A DNA stretch of 64,000 nt from Ecdyonurus torrentis (GCA_949318235.1 OX439131.1:19715725-19779724), one strand, 5' to 3'; positions 44,444 through 56,867 are shown, numbered from the stretch's first letter. The notes: generated by a model from the letters alone, not told the origin. A program made the numbers and translations.

Positions 44444-45319
44444 CTACCTTATAAATACTTTTGTTGGGTTTCAATTTACATTGAGAGCAAATAAATAAAT
44501 GACGAAATTGATTAATAATAATTATTATTATTTCTTCTATGTTTTTACTTCAATGGAGAAATATTTTTGCATGCAATTTTTTCAATATTTATCATAAATA
44601 TATTATATAAAGATTTATCCCTCAAACAAAAATAATGTTCCATGCTCTTTTCCGTTCGTGAAAGGAATTTTTTTTTTATCTCGTAAATTACATATAAACG
44701 AAGCGGAAAATCTATAAAAAAAATATTACGAACTAATGAGTAAATAAAAATTCATTGAATATTTGATTTTTCAATTAAACAAATAAATAAATTTGCAAAA
44801 GATACAGTTTAATCAGTGTGTGTAATGTAATAAAAAAATTGTACAATAAAAAAATTATTATTTATTCACATGATTAAGTATCAATTAAAAAAAAAAAGTT
44901 TAAATTTGATTGAAATTTTCTTCTCATATAAAAAAGGTAGAGTTTCCTATAAAAGCAAAGTTGTTTGAAACTTTATTACAAATTTATTTTGGAAACATAT
45001 CAAGCAAAGTTTAATAGACTTTTGGGATTGAGATGGTAAGACAGGAAAGAGGTTTTGCGGAAAATCAAAAAAACGCAATGAAAAAAATAACTTACAAAGA
45101 TTTTCCGGGTTCTTTGTTACATACTCAAAGAAAATATTCATTAAAATATAAAATAAATATTCGATTTTTTTTTTAATAAAATGATCATGTAAAAAAAAAA
45201 GTTGGAAATATATATTATGAGTTTACTTTCTTGACAAAAATAAAGTTTCTGAATTTAATTTAAAAATATAAATATATAAATAAAACTTTTTTCTATACTA
45301 AAATTAATTTTTTTAAATG

Positions 45320-45332
45320 TTTATTTTATTTA
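45320..45332 (-). terminator. Possible poly(A) signals of the nested gene
   Basis: Minus-strand AATAAA motifs occur around 45332-45320, about 225 bp past the stop codon at 45556. In DNA this A+T-rich the motif arises often by chance, so this is only the nearest reasonable candidate. Confidence 0.3.
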
Positions 45333-45555
45333 TAGATTCTAAATTGGGTTTTTTATTGAAACGAAACCTTATACTAAATATGATCATTAATGTTTAAAAA
45401 TAAAAGGAAGCAAATTTTGTCAACATTATTTAATTGATATTTGAATAACGCAGTAAATATTTGAATATCAAATTTGAAAGATTGTGGCTTCGGAATACTT
45501 GAGATTATGAGCAGTCTGTAGGATGAAGCATTTCTGTAGTTATTGGTTTTTTACG

Positions 45556-46160
45556 TTATTTCATTTCAGGCCAGGTTGAATAAATAACCCTTTTAGTTTG
45601 ATACGGAGAATTGAAGTTGTCATTTGTGGAAGACCACGTTGGATAAAATACCCTTCTTGCTTGATAAGGAGAATAGGGTACATAAGAACGACGATTATCT
45701 CTAGTATATGGAGCATAAGGAGAGTAACTTCTGCCAAAGGTTGGAGTCAGTTTTGGGAGTTGAATTTTTCTACGTGATGAAGTCCCCATGGTGTCGTCTT
45801 CCTCAATCGCTGAAAATCCACTTCGACTTCCGAAGAGACTACCAAACAAGAGACCACTTCTACCTTGGGCTTGACCTCCGACATTACCAGCAGCCTGAGC
45901 ATTGCTGTAACCTGTAGCACTGCCACTGGCTTGTGCAGAGGTGTCAACTTCACCGTAAGCACTTCCCGTGCCTCCAAGAGTAAGTCCTGACAGACCTAGA
46001 CCCAGGTTGAAACCCCCGGAAGCACCACCTTTGGATTTAATCGTTCCCATTGCACTACCCATGGCTTGTCCACCGGCGCCTAAGGCAGACTGCAAACCAC
46101 CGTAACCAGAAGCTCCTCCAGCATTGTTCATACCAAACAGTCGAGAGGAGATAGCGTTGC
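45556..46160 (-). CDS. Nested secreted Gly/Ala-rich and Tyr/Pro/Arg-rich protein, exon 3
   Basis: Terminal coding exon, acceptor GTTATAG, phase 1 in, encoding the last 200 residues and a stop. After NAISSRLFGMNNAGG comes about 100 residues rich in Gly, Ala, Ser and Gln (for example LQSALGAGGQAMGSAMG and AQAAGNVGGQAQG). A short acidic patch follows (AIEEDD), then a basic, Tyr/Pro-rich tail with SPYAPYT and two copies of a repeat, SPYQARRVFYPTW and SPYQTKRVIYSTW. There are no cysteines in this exon. Dibasic sites RRK, RR, RR and KR punctuate the tail. The total protein is about 236-248 residues. Composition recalls extracellular structural proteins (silk, cuticle, eggshell or glue), while the dibasic pattern could suit a processed precursor. 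I do not recognise the family. Real coding status is supported by composition, signal peptide and matching splice phases. Confidence 0.78.
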
Positions 46161-46203
46161 CTATAACATCATTATGTAGTGTTCTTTTAATACATTTTGT
46201 CAT

Positions 46204-46508
46204 ATAAAACTCAACTCATTACAATAAATAATCATAATAATAAGGACTTGGGAGGCCAAGAGCCACCCCGCCTTTAAGAGCCTCGGTAGCAATGGGTATC
46301 CGGCTCTTGTGAGCTTGCGGGAAAGTGTCCCACCACGCCCAGGAAAGGACGTCACCCAGAAGAAGGTGGTCAGGGCATAGTGCTCCAAAAGTCATAAATT
46401 TGACTCCTAGTAAAATAGTCACAATGTTTTGAGTATTGACAGGGTGCGTGTATCTTGGCTTCAGTATGAGCCCGGTGCACGCATTAGCCACTCACATCAT
46501 CGAGTGTG
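46204..46508 (-). mobile_element. SINE-like retroposon in intron 2 of the nested gene
   Basis: About 300 bp of much less A+T-rich sequence, best read on the minus strand. It begins near GTCCACACTCGATGATGTG and has an exact RNA polymerase III A-box match (TGGCTAATGCG, fitting TRGYNNANNNG, at 46490-46480). A weak B-box-like stretch follows, and it ends in a TTA-type tail (TTATTATTATGATTATTT) near 46246-46220. The tail ends about 45 bp upstream of the splice acceptor of exon 3. An open frame of 90 codons crosses it but looks like chance. Family not recognised; other copies would prove it. Confidence 0.45.
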
Positions 46509-47053
46509 GACTTTTAAAATCAAATAAAAAATGAAATAATTAGATTGATAATATGCTCAAAACAGCAAGAGAAACAACACAGAAATAAGGAAAGGAAATC
46601 TATGTCGAAGCATGCATTTTGTTTATTCAACTTTTAATAAGTATATTTAATTAATTTAAATTTATCTCTGATCTATAATCGTAGTCTTAATACAAATAGA
46701 AATGTATTTATGATAATATATACTATGAATTATAATACACTTCACATAATATTTAAAACCATAACACGTACAAATTGTAGTTTCTAAAATTTTCAAACAT
46801 AAAAGTAAATTTAATTAATATCTCATTCATTCAACATCTAATAAAGTTAGATATTAATATGAAAACAAATATTTTAAATTAATTTGGGAATGCTTTTGAA
46901 GTATAATATGTTTGCATCAAAATTAATTCATTGTGCTATTTTTGTTTTCGAATTTTCTACATTCCAATTTTACTATATAGAATTATTATTTTAACCAATA
47001 AAATTTCAAATAACTTGTTGATTAGTAGAAATATTATTGAAAAATGTTTTTAC

Positions 47054-47114
47054 CATCATGATGATCGCCTGAGGCTAGATGTGTAGGGTAACCTGCGCTG
47101 TGGTGCAGGCACGT
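47054..47114 (-). CDS. Nested secreted protein, exon 2
   Basis: 61 bp on the minus strand between acceptor TTGTTGTACAG and donor GTAAAA, phase 0 in and phase 1 out, encoding TCLHHSAGYPTHLASGDHHD plus one base. It finishes the signal peptide and starts the mature chain. Its base composition is far less A+T-rich than the intron DNA around it. The phases agree with both neighbouring exons, which is the main support for an exon too short to be judged alone. Confidence 0.7.
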
Positions 47115-47881
47115 CTGTACAACAAAGACAACAAAGTATTCATTTATATTGTTGAGACATCAACACACAACAAAAGAAACAAAATGCTAAAAACATATTT
47201 TCATGAGGAAAATCGTAAAGGCTGGTAAAGTAAAGATGCATTCACATATTCAAAAATTTGTTACAACTAAGCGCAGCAAATTGTGAAATAGCATTGTTTT
47301 AAATGGGAAAAAATATTTTGCTACTCAAAGTTATGCACCAAATTTAAGAATATATGAATGCACCTTAAGAATATTTTGATAGCAATCGTTGTGTACTATT
47401 TTTAATGCAGTGAGTGACTAGTAGTAGTACAAATAGTCAAAAGAGGCCTTTTATTTTCAAACTAATTCTTTTATTATTATATTGAACAAAACAAATACTG
47501 TATCTTTCAAACCAAATTGAATGAATTAAAAAAAAATTGTTCAGAAAAAGTTTTGATAGTGTTTTTAATTTTAAAAAAAAGTTTCTAATTTAATTTAAAA
47601 ATTTGGCGATTACGTTTGAATTTTTTAAATTTACATGTTATCTTTTAAGTGGAATAACTTAAATATTTGATCGTGTTTTTATGTGTTTGATACACCTAAA
47701 CTTTTAAGTCACATTTCATCTTTAATTCATGTTAATTTTATATTTCGCGATCGTCCAAATTTGTGAGATATCATCCTGTCACCTACTCCATTAAGTGTCC
47801 GTCAATTGGTACCGTCCGATGATTGATGTAGTGAATAGAAATAAACTTTTACAAAATAGAAAATTTTCTTCTTTTTTTACT

Positions 47882-47885
<4 letters not shown>

Positions 47886-47955
<70 letters not shown>

Positions 47956-47956
47956 C
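47886..47956. repeat. (CT)n microsatellite in intron 1 of the nested gene
   Basis: About 33 CT units with one CTAT interruption near 47947; read as (GA)n on the coding strand of the nested gene. Confidence 0.95.
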
Positions 47957-48237
47957 GCATATGAATAAGCCTTGCCAAACTGTTGTTACAAATATAAGTA
48001 ATAATTGTAAAGCTATTTAAAATCACATTCGCAAAATGTAATATTTTATGAGATCTTTTTTTTCTAGGTGTTTTTAAAAGCTGATGAAATATAAAAAATG
48101 CATAATCTTTTAGTTCTAACTTAAACCTCGCCAAATAGTTAAAATAAAATTAAACCTAGCTTTTTTTTTAAGTATTTGTTGTACACAATTGTTCTATATT
48201 TTAACAAAAGTTTTCTGATACTTAATATTACACTTAC

Positions 48238-48318
48238 AAACAACAGACACAGAAGCGGAGTAAAAATCTGGAACACCTCCATCGTAAGAATTGTAAATAA
48301 CATTGCTTCAATACCCAT
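48238..48318 (-). CDS. Nested secreted protein, exon 1 (signal peptide)
   Basis: Minus-strand first coding exon of a three-exon gene lying wholly inside the receptor's 27-kb intron. Three in-frame Met codons are possible, at 48318, 48303 and 48282. From the first it reads MGIEAMLFTILTMEVFQIFT then PLLCLLF, followed by donor GTAAGTG in phase 0. The hydrophobic IFTPLLCLLF run continues into the next exon as TCLHHSAG and looks like a signal peptide with probable cleavage after SAG. Upstream, CACTTTTGCAG at 48336-48326 is a good acceptor, so a 5' UTR exon may exist. Alternatively TATAAATA at 48325-48318 could be a TATA box, which would favour the third Met. The start codon is therefore uncertain; the exon itself is well supported by the phase match. 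Confidence 0.72.
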
Positions 48319-48336
48319 ATTTATACTGCAAAAGTG
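48318..48336 (-). promoter_or_regulatory. TATA-like box or 3' splice site upstream of the nested gene
   Basis: Reading on the minus strand, CACTTTTGCAG is followed directly by TATAAATATGGG. The first part is a good splice acceptor and the second a TATA-box-like octamer at 48325-48318. Only one role is likely to be real. The acceptor reading permits any of the three Met starts; the TATA reading would place transcription start near 48294 and force the Met at 48282. Confidence 0.35.
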
Positions 48337-48892
48337 AGTAGCTACTTATCTTACTGTGGCTATTAAATTTTTAAAGTTGAATGTCTTGGAGTAAATTTTT
48401 ATTTGTATTTTTGTTTAAATTTTATGTTTCTCTTTTGGTAAGTTATTTATTTTTAATACATTTCAAGAAAGTAAAATTTAATTTACTTTAAATACCATTA
48501 AATACAAACTTGAATATCATATTAAAAATTTATTGTTGTTTAAAGTATAAAATATATATATGTAAAATGGAATAAAAGTATTTAGAATTCGTATCTATAA
48601 TTACATCATGCAGTTTTTATATTTTATGACTTTTTGGTCTATGAAATAATAGTGTTTTCAACATATTGCATATTTATTTGTTAAAATAGCCAAGTAGATT
48701 TTTTTTTGTAATGCTTTCTCTGTTTTTAGTTTTAAAGTCTCTCATAAATATTTAATTATTGAGTATTGATGAGCTTTGAATTTTTATTTCACCTGTGTAT
48801 CAAAGAGGTTTGTGTCGCTGTTCCATAAAAAAAAATAAACATAGAACCGTAAAGTTTTTAACCCATTCCAGGTTAACTAAAAAAAGGGCAAT

Positions 48893-49460
48893 CAAAAAGC
48901 TTTGAACATTTTTTTTTAGGTGAAAACGAGAGAGTCCATTTGACAACAAACAACGTTCGTATCTTCATTTTTCGTTGCTACCACAGGCATATTAGACTTC
49001 AAAAAGAATATTTAATTGTTAAAATGTAAAAATCAGGAAAAGTTCCCTTTTTTTAAAAAATAAATAAATAAAATACGTACTTTCTCTACATTGTATTATA
49101 TTACATATTTTTGTTATATTTCATGTACAAATACATAATATAACGAACGAAAAATGATACTTTTTGTTGTATTTTTTTCTTTTCTTTTATTCTTTATTTA
49201 GAAAAAAAAAATCGGTAAATACAATGCTGTCTGAATGTCTTTGAATGTAGCTTTACAAAAAAGTGTGGCTTGATTAAAGTTTGTGGGCTCGTATATGTTG
49301 GCCAGAGTTGCGTGGTTTTCGATGTTCAAAGGCGGAAGAGAACATTGTAAAATTGGTCAGAGAATGGATTACTGTAAGACTTAATCACAGAGGAGATGAC
49401 AACTAACAAAAGTAATAAGAATACAAAGGAGCACCGCAACTCATCTAGATTTAAAGTCTA
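48893..49460 (+). pseudogene. Possible decayed mariner-type transposon fragment
   Basis: GGGCAATCAAAAAGCTTTGA at its start resembles mariner terminal repeats. About 400 bp later the plus strand reads VAWFSMFKGGREHC, similar to the WF..F..GRE segment of mariner helix-turn-helix domains, then meets stops and frame changes. No catalytic residues are recognisable. It may be chance; I hold it weakly. Confidence 0.25.
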
Positions 49461-49947
49461 TCAAAAATCTAAAATAATTCAAGTTAGGTCATTTTATAGT
49501 AATGAAAAAAAAAATACTGCTAAATATACAAAATCAAATTAATAAAGTGATTTTTTTTCTTGAATATTTTATTTAGACATAATTATTGCGGGCAGCTATT
49601 ATAAATTTTTAGGATAACAGTAATTTGCCTTTGATGTCAAAGAAGTATTTAAATGACATGTCTCTATGGTCATTTAGTTTCTTTTTAAATTTATATAAAT
49701 ATTAAATAAAAATGATCACTACAATAACTAAGTACTTAATTTATATAAATAATTAATATTATAATATATAATGGCTATATGAGTGAGCAATACAGTTCAT
49801 GAAATTTTAATATTTGATTATGCTGAATTAAAGGTCAATCGATGAATGGGTATTTTTTAGGGCAAATTTTATGTTATTTTAAATTTTGAGTGTTAATTTT
49901 ATTATTTTATTTAATATTTTATTTATTTATTTTATTTATTATGTAAT

Positions 49948-50190
49948 CAAGGTCCATATAATAAGGAGGTTGAGCGCAGCACAAAACTCGCGCGGTTGAT
50001 TTTATTTTGTGATGGATGTACTTGATTCTAAGCCAATACGATGCCGTTCACCAGCGTTCACCAGTTACGTCACTGATAAGGTGAATAAAAATACACCCGG
50101 TGATATGACGTCTTTGGTGAATTCCTTTAAGCTGCGCGACCTTGGCTAAAACTTTTCCCGGAGCATCTAACCTCTTATATATGGACCTTG
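49948..50190. mobile_element. MITE-like element with ~23-bp terminal inverted repeats
   Basis: 243 bp. The left end CAAGGTCCATATAATAAGGA and the right end CTTATATATGGACCTTG are inverted repeats, but the interior is not palindromic. The interior is relatively GC-rich (GAGCGCAGCACAAAACTCGC) and has a short tandem CGTTCACCAGCGTTCACCAG. Target duplication not clear. Confidence 0.65.
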
Positions 50191-51449
50191 TTTGTAACTA
50201 AAGTAAATAAGAGATTTAAATATGTAAAGATACCTATATAGTATAAAAGTTTTAAATTAATCAAAACAATGACATTTGGAAGTGATATTGCTATCAATAT
50301 TATTGTTTATATATGGTGATAAGAATCTCAAATATTAACATATGGGTATTTTATTAAATAAGCTTTTTATAACAAGGAAAATTATTTATTATTCATTTGT
50401 ATTTACTTTAGACATTATATAAGTATAACAATACTCCAAAACAAGTTTGAAATTTTACCGTATACTGTACTTACTTGTTCATACTTATATACGTCTCTTT
50501 GAACTGTCATTCTTATTATATTAAAACTTGCATGAATAAATCTCCATGACATAATACTATTATAAACATATTATTTATCTTTTCATAATGCAATAAAATA
50601 AATGAAAACCATAAATGAAAACCATGAAACCAAAAAGTTTTTTTTTTTCTTCTTCTTCTAGATTTCCTGTAAAGATTTTAAACTTCCTCTTTATATTTAT
50701 ACAATATTATTCTTCAACTAAAATTTTCTTATATAGTTTAAAATCTTTTGTAAAATTTTATAAAGTAAGTATAATATAGATCAAGTTTTAAAACTAAAAG
50801 TTGATGGCAACAAAGAAGCTTTATTATTTTGTTATTATATAGCTAATTTAACAGAAACCAAAAAATAATATATATAAAAAAAATTATGTGCCTCGTTAGT
50901 AAAATTTTATACTAAAAGTATATTTTATATCCATATATTTAATAAGGAAAAAGTTTAGTTTAGAATTAATAAACTGTGGAGATATAAAGCAAGAAAAAAA
51001 AAAAAGAGAGAGAAAAAAAATCTACCTTGTAATTTGTTGTGCATAATTGGTATATTTAGTTTCTTACTATACACAGGAGAAAATTTAAAATATTTGTTTC
51101 AGCTATAAGTAAAAATATATTAACAAACAATCGAAAGAATGCAAGTTATAAAATTGTGATTTACTATGAAAAACTACCAACAAATAAAATAAGAATAAAA
51201 AGCTTTAAAAAATGTATCACATAAATAATCGGCTTTATTAAAACAAAATTGAAAGGGTAAAATTTACTCTTTCGAACTATACGTAACCTCTAAACATCTC
51301 TATATAATATGTTTAGAAACTTCGTTCAATTTAAAAAAATGATTCAGTAAATTAAAACATATTATGCTGTATGGAAATAAAATTTAAAAAATAGAAACAA
51401 AATATATTAACTTCATTTCCAAATGTGTTTAGAAAAAAATTTAAATAGT

Positions 51450-51451
<2 letters not shown>

Positions 51452-51490
<39 letters not shown>
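51452..51490. repeat. Poly-A run
   Basis: About 39 A residues; one of many homopolymer runs in the window (others near 27727, 32133, 33629, 37358 and 51602). Confidence 0.95.
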
Positions 51491-51492
<2 letters not shown>

Positions 51493-51601
51493 CATACATT
51501 AATATATTTATGTTTTTAATTTATATATATAACATTATGAGTAAATAACTTATCAGTTTTTATGTGTGATATTGATGGTAAGGATTATGTAATACTTTTC
51601 A

Positions 51602-51637
<36 letters not shown>

Positions 51638-52127
51638 CAAAACAAAGCTTGCTCCTGATTGTTATACTTACTAACAAGACAAAGACCATAAACCTGTGCT
51701 GTTAACGCACACAATAAAGTAAAACAAACAGAAACACTAAAGACTACCGCATATTGAAACGTTTCTAAATATAGGGTGAAAAAAAGGTGTTTTCCTCCAT
51801 ATTTTCCATTTTGATTCTTCCCGGGGAAAAATGTTATATTTTGCTAAGTTTTTGTACAAAAATGCAAAACATGTAAGAAATACATAATAGACTGCAATTA
51901 AATGTCTACGTTTCAAATGTTCAGTAAAATATAGTTACTATTATTAATTCCGAAAAAAATATTAAAGGGTATATAGTTCTGAAATGCTAAATTTTAGGAA
52001 ATCCCCGGAGCACTTTGTTTGCCACGTGCATCTGATTGATACCATTCCATTGATTATAAATATTTTAGTTCCTTATATAGATAAAAATACGTTAGTGTTC
52101 TCATTATAGTAATTTTTAGAGAATAAT

Positions 52128-52469
52128 GAGGAAGACTAAATTTTTGGGGGTTAATTTTATTTCACATTCTAAAAGAGGACATTGTCCTGATCCTGAATCG
52201 ATAAATATGCGAATTTTTTATTTCTGAGCTGATTAAGTATTTTAAATTAATTTTTTAAAAGTCGCAAAATGACGTCACAGGCTGCTACTTTTCCTATGCT
52301 TACATGCATAAGGTGCAGCCTGTGAAGTCATTTCGCAACTTTCAAAAATCAATTAAAAATACTTAATGAACTCAAAAATTAGAAATTCACATATGTATCA
52401 ATTCAAGACAATGTCTTCTTTTAGAATATGAAATAAAATTACCCCCTCAAATTTTTTGTAGTCTTCTTC
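52128..52469. mobile_element. 342-bp foldback repeat
   Basis: Arms of about 150 bp run from GAGGAAGACTAAATTTTTGG to TCAAATTTTTTGTAGTCTTC in inverse order. Internal blocks CATTCTAAAAGAGGACATTG and TCGCAAAATGACGTCACAGG recur inverted on the right, where the CRE-like site has become TGAAGTCA. Arms are visibly diverged, so this is older than the 12800 palindrome. Flanks give no clear target duplication. Confidence 0.75.
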
Positions 52470-54185
52470 AGGGTGAGAATCGCCAAAGAATTAAAATGCT
52501 CCACATTTATGTTAAGCATTGCCAGTTTAAAAATCTTCTTAATTATAATACAGCAATCCATTAAAATGTAATATCAATAAAAGCATATTATGAGAAATGA
52601 TATTTAATTTTACAAATAGATATACATATATAATAATGTAATTGTAAAGTATAGAAAATTTTACTTAAAAAAACTAATAGAGTTTATATAACAACTTAAA
52701 TCCCCTGTGAAAAACTAGAGCAAAAAATATATGACACAAAATAATGCTACTAATGTAATCATGACCAAGTCCCATCACTTCACAATTAAGCCCCAAGTAA
52801 ATATCTCTGTAGAGCTCTGCCATTAGTCGGCGCATGTTTAAAATTCTGTATTATAAATTGCATTCATTGTAAAGCCTTCACTTTCATTCTGCATTTTAAT
52901 TATCTCACATTTTAAATACTTTATTTCTATTATTACCTTTTTTTTATCTTTCTACTTTTTATATAGTAAAAAAGTTCGATTTGTGAATTATAGATTTGAT
53001 AAATGTTTCTAACAATTTTATATTGTATATAAAAATATTCTCACAAAAAAAAAGCTATAACAGTAGCCAAAAGCTAAAAGCTTTGCTTCCAATTGAACAA
53101 ATACAATACACTGTTTTTATATATGTTTCTAGTTGGCTTTATTTGAAAAGAAAAATCTGTTTTAACTTTTTTTTTTTTTTTTTTTGGTGCAAAAGTATGT
53201 TAATGATTGATGAATTATGATATAACTATATAGACTTACAATACAATACCTGTATCTACATATAATTGTGCAAAAACTGGAGTGGGGCTGATATATATAT
53301 ATGCAAAAGAAGTATAGAAAAAAAGGCTTTTCATAGCATAAAACAAACTCAGCAGCTAATGCATCTTATTAATCACTCTAAAGTTGCAAAAGTATATTAT
53401 TGGCTTTTATGATAACAGATATTTAATAATATTAATTCTGCTCAAAGTTTATTTGACAAAAGTCACGTTTTTCCATCAACTTTATATAAGCAGTATTTAT
53501 GAACTATAAAACCAACTTCACAATTACGTGCTCGTGCTCGATGCACATTGGTATTGCGCGTGTAGGTGATAATAAGCTCAAAGAGTATAAAACCGTAATA
53601 ATCTAACTTTTAACAATTTCTTTTCTTACTTGCGAAGCTGTACTTTTATGAAGAACTATCATGGAGTGAGAAATTAATTAAAAAAATATATAAAGAAATT
53701 AAAACTATATACAGTAGAAGTTTTTCATCTTGCAGTATACAACTAAATTCTAAATAACGGAAATCTACTTTTTTACTTATCTATAAATTTTTTTATAAAT
53801 CAACGCGTAAATTAATCATTAACATTTTGAAATGCAGTAAATTGATAAATAAATACATTGATATAAGCTAAAAAAAAAAAAAAAAAAAAAAAAAAAAGAC
53901 GCAGAAAATGAAATTAAAATTTATCATATAAATCTAATTCAATAAAACTTGTACAAGCAGCGCTATATAATAAACTATCAAACACTATATTCAAACTTTT
54001 ATTGAACGATATACATCAATTAGTAATATATTTTTTTATGTTTACATACCACTCAACAGGTATTCACTTTATTATTTCATAAAGCTTTAAAACTTTTACC
54101 ATTATTTCAACTTAAATGTAGATTTATATATCTGATAATATATTTCATCATATGAAAATATATTATAACGTAATCATAATCATAA

Positions 54186-54219
<34 letters not shown>

Positions 54220-54405
54220 AGTATTTTCTTTGAAAAATAAAATACGATAAAATATGTATATTGAATAAATTCATTACACGTAAAAAAAAGGTGAAGAACC
54301 TGAATGTAATAGAACTACTTGTCCTTTATTAAAACTAAAATAAATACAAAAAAAATTAAATAGCTTTGATTATAATTTATTATTATGGTTTTATGTTTTA
54401 CTTAA

Positions 54406-54804
54406 AGCCCCTGTCAACTTACTTTTTTATCATTTAGAATGGTAGACTGATAATTACCATACCTTAATATTCATGAATTAAACACCATTACGTTGATTTT
54501 GTATTTATTTTCGTTTATTTTCCTTTTTGCGGTTATATAACGTACCTGACGTCAAAATGTACCGCCGCCAATCACAGTCACCGCTGTGGTCATGTGATAA
54601 ATTTAAGCCCCTCACTCAAGTTCTTTACCCCTATCACGGCCCCATCGGTACATTGTGACGTCAGATACGTGATGTAACCGCAATAAGGAAAATAAACAAA
54701 AATAAATACAAAATCAATGCGTTGGTGTCTAATTCATGGATATTAAGGTATGGTAATTATCAGTATATTATTCTAAATGATAAAAAAGTAAGTTGACAAG
54801 GGCT
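54406..54804. mobile_element. TTAA-flanked MITE with long terminal inverted repeats
   Basis: 399 bp. TTAA is at 54402-54405; the right side has TTAC at 54805-54808, one change from TTAA. Terminal repeats are AGCCCCTGTCAACTTACTTT and (reverse complement) AGCCCTTGTCAACTTACTTT. Homology of the arms continues through ATGGTAATTATCAG, ATTAAGGTATGG, GTATTTATTTT.GTTTATTTT, TGCGGTTA and a TGACGTCA in each half. Confidence 0.85.
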
Positions 54805-56763
54805 TTACTTCCTATATTTTCAAACGAATGTTTCCTTTTTTTTTATTCGTATTTTCTTTGTCAGTGTAATTTTAAGATCTCAATAAGAGATATAAATAAA
54901 TAACACATCTCAATAAAATTTCATTACCTTCTTTTAAAGAATGTTTTAGAAAGTATATACATACATACATTACATCAGTTTTCAATGCACGACGTACACG
55001 TAACACTTCGTTCAGGTGATATTAATGTTTATGTAAATACAATCAGTTTAAAATATATTTCATATACTATTTTATTAAGTATATACATTTGTTAATTAAA
55101 ATTATGAAATAAGAGTATTATTTATTATTATTTATAAATGAAGAAAAAATAATCATAAATTTAAAAAATCAAGGTAAATTATTATTATTATTTTAAATAA
55201 ATTTATTTTATGTTTATTTATAAAAGGTCAAGTAAGACTGAACTTTTTGTTAAAGGTAAAACTATTTCATCATAATCATAATATGCTGACAGATCAGAGT
55301 ATAAAAATAATAATAATAAAATATACAAACAATATTTTTTATAATTTTTTTTTTCTATTTAATCAATATAAATGTTTGCAGGCATTGTGAGTATATCGAA
55401 AACCTTTATTTCATTTTTTTTTCTTATTGAAACTCTTCCTTTGCCCAAAGGTGTTTTGTATATTCTTTTCCTTACATATTTTTATACATACATTTTATAA
55501 GACAATAGGTCCACTATTTCATTTTTTTTTTCAAGTTAAACAAACAATAAAAATTGAGATATATTGACTTAACATGACAATTTTAATTTCATAACATTCA
55601 TCTTATCGTAAAAAAAAATTTAAAGATAAATTTCATTTTGCTTTGAAATTTCTTCAGGATATTTAAAAAAAAAAAAAGAAAGAAAAAAAGACAGATTTAG
55701 CAAAATGATTTAGAACCAAGGGCTACTAAAACTCAATCGTAATTTAATTGATTTTTTTTTCATTATACCTAACAATACCAACTTCATGTTTCATGTACCT
55801 AATAATACCAAACTTGGTGTTTATATTTATAAGAAATATTTGTTTACTTATAATATAGGAATACACAAATTTGCCTTTCAGTTGAAATTATAGAATATAT
55901 TATTATTATAATATTATTTCCCTCTTGCTTCGTAATATATTAATATTGTAATATTATTGTTAAATTTCTCCCTAAAGCAATTTTCATAAATTTTATATCT
56001 GATCAATATAGTTCCGTAGTACATTGCTTGAAATGAATTGTATTATATGATGAAGATTCTATACGTATTCTATATTATATTATGCTATACGTACAGTATA
56101 CAGTTCTATGTATACGTGTGCAATCATTATATTTCCAATGGTTACAAATAAGATGAGACGCGCTCTTCAAATTATTCTTCTTATCTTGTTATGTTATTAT
56201 TACTTCATCGCAATTTGCTGCTACACTGAGAAAAAAAATTGTATCATAACTGCTTGGCTGCAATAACATTATATATAGCTAACTGGAAGATTTTTTTTTT
56301 TTTTTTAAATGGCATCACTTTTGAAATATTGTTTGCCTCGTAATTCTTTGCAGTCGATGCGTAGAATTTGCTAACGCATACACATGCATTTTGTGACCCC
56401 TATTTCATATTTAAAATAGTTAAATATGTAATATATTTAAGCAATTTCAGGCCTAAATCATAATTATTATATTCAAAAACATAGCTTTATTTAAATCTCC
56501 TAATTAAAACGATAAAAGCCCGTTGCAATTTCCTTTTTGTAAGGCTTTATTTTTTAATTGAAATAATTATGTAAATATAACTCTATATTTGCTGTTTTTT
56601 TTAAGTGTTATATTTTAATATATTTTTAACTATACCATGCAGTTAGAGGTCAAGATCAACCTCTTCAGACTCTATATTATTGTTCAAACGTGACCACTTG
56701 GCCACACTACTTCAATTTAAAAGTACTATCATATAAACAGATCCATTACCTCGATTGTTTCAG

Positions 56764-56867
56764 ATTTGACAGTCGGATTGATCAGCGTGTTGACTGATAT
56801 CGTATGGCGGATTACTGTTGAGTGGCATGCTGGTAACGTTGCCTGCAAACTCATACGATTTTCTCAG
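56764..56867 (+). CDS. CCAPR: CCAP receptor exon: TM2, extracellular loop 1, start of TM3
   Basis: 104 bp between acceptor GTTTCAG and donor GTAAGG, phase 1 in and phase 0 out, giving residues 47-81 of the recovered protein. It completes the LAFAD motif of helix 2 (D47, the sodium-site aspartate position) and reads [20 protein letters not shown]. It then continues through loop 1 to the conserved disulfide cysteine at the top of helix 3 (C74, in [11 protein letters not shown]). The FSQ ending and TDI-WRI match insect CCAP receptors as I recall them. It is separated from the preceding exon by a 27-kb intron that contains another gene. Confidence 0.9.

Noticed and set aside
45708..45977. Overlapping frames on both strands over exon 3 of the nested gene
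   Set aside because: Shadows of the less A+T-rich coding exon; the minus frame with signal peptide and matching splice phases is preferred.
46219..46491. 90-codon minus-strand frame in GC-rich sequence
   Set aside because: Lies in the SINE-like element between two exons of the nested gene; no splice phase links it, though exonisation is not excluded.
53520..53590. Slightly GC-richer patch CGTGCTCGTGCTCGATGC
   Set aside because: Too short, with no frame, hairpin or splice context.
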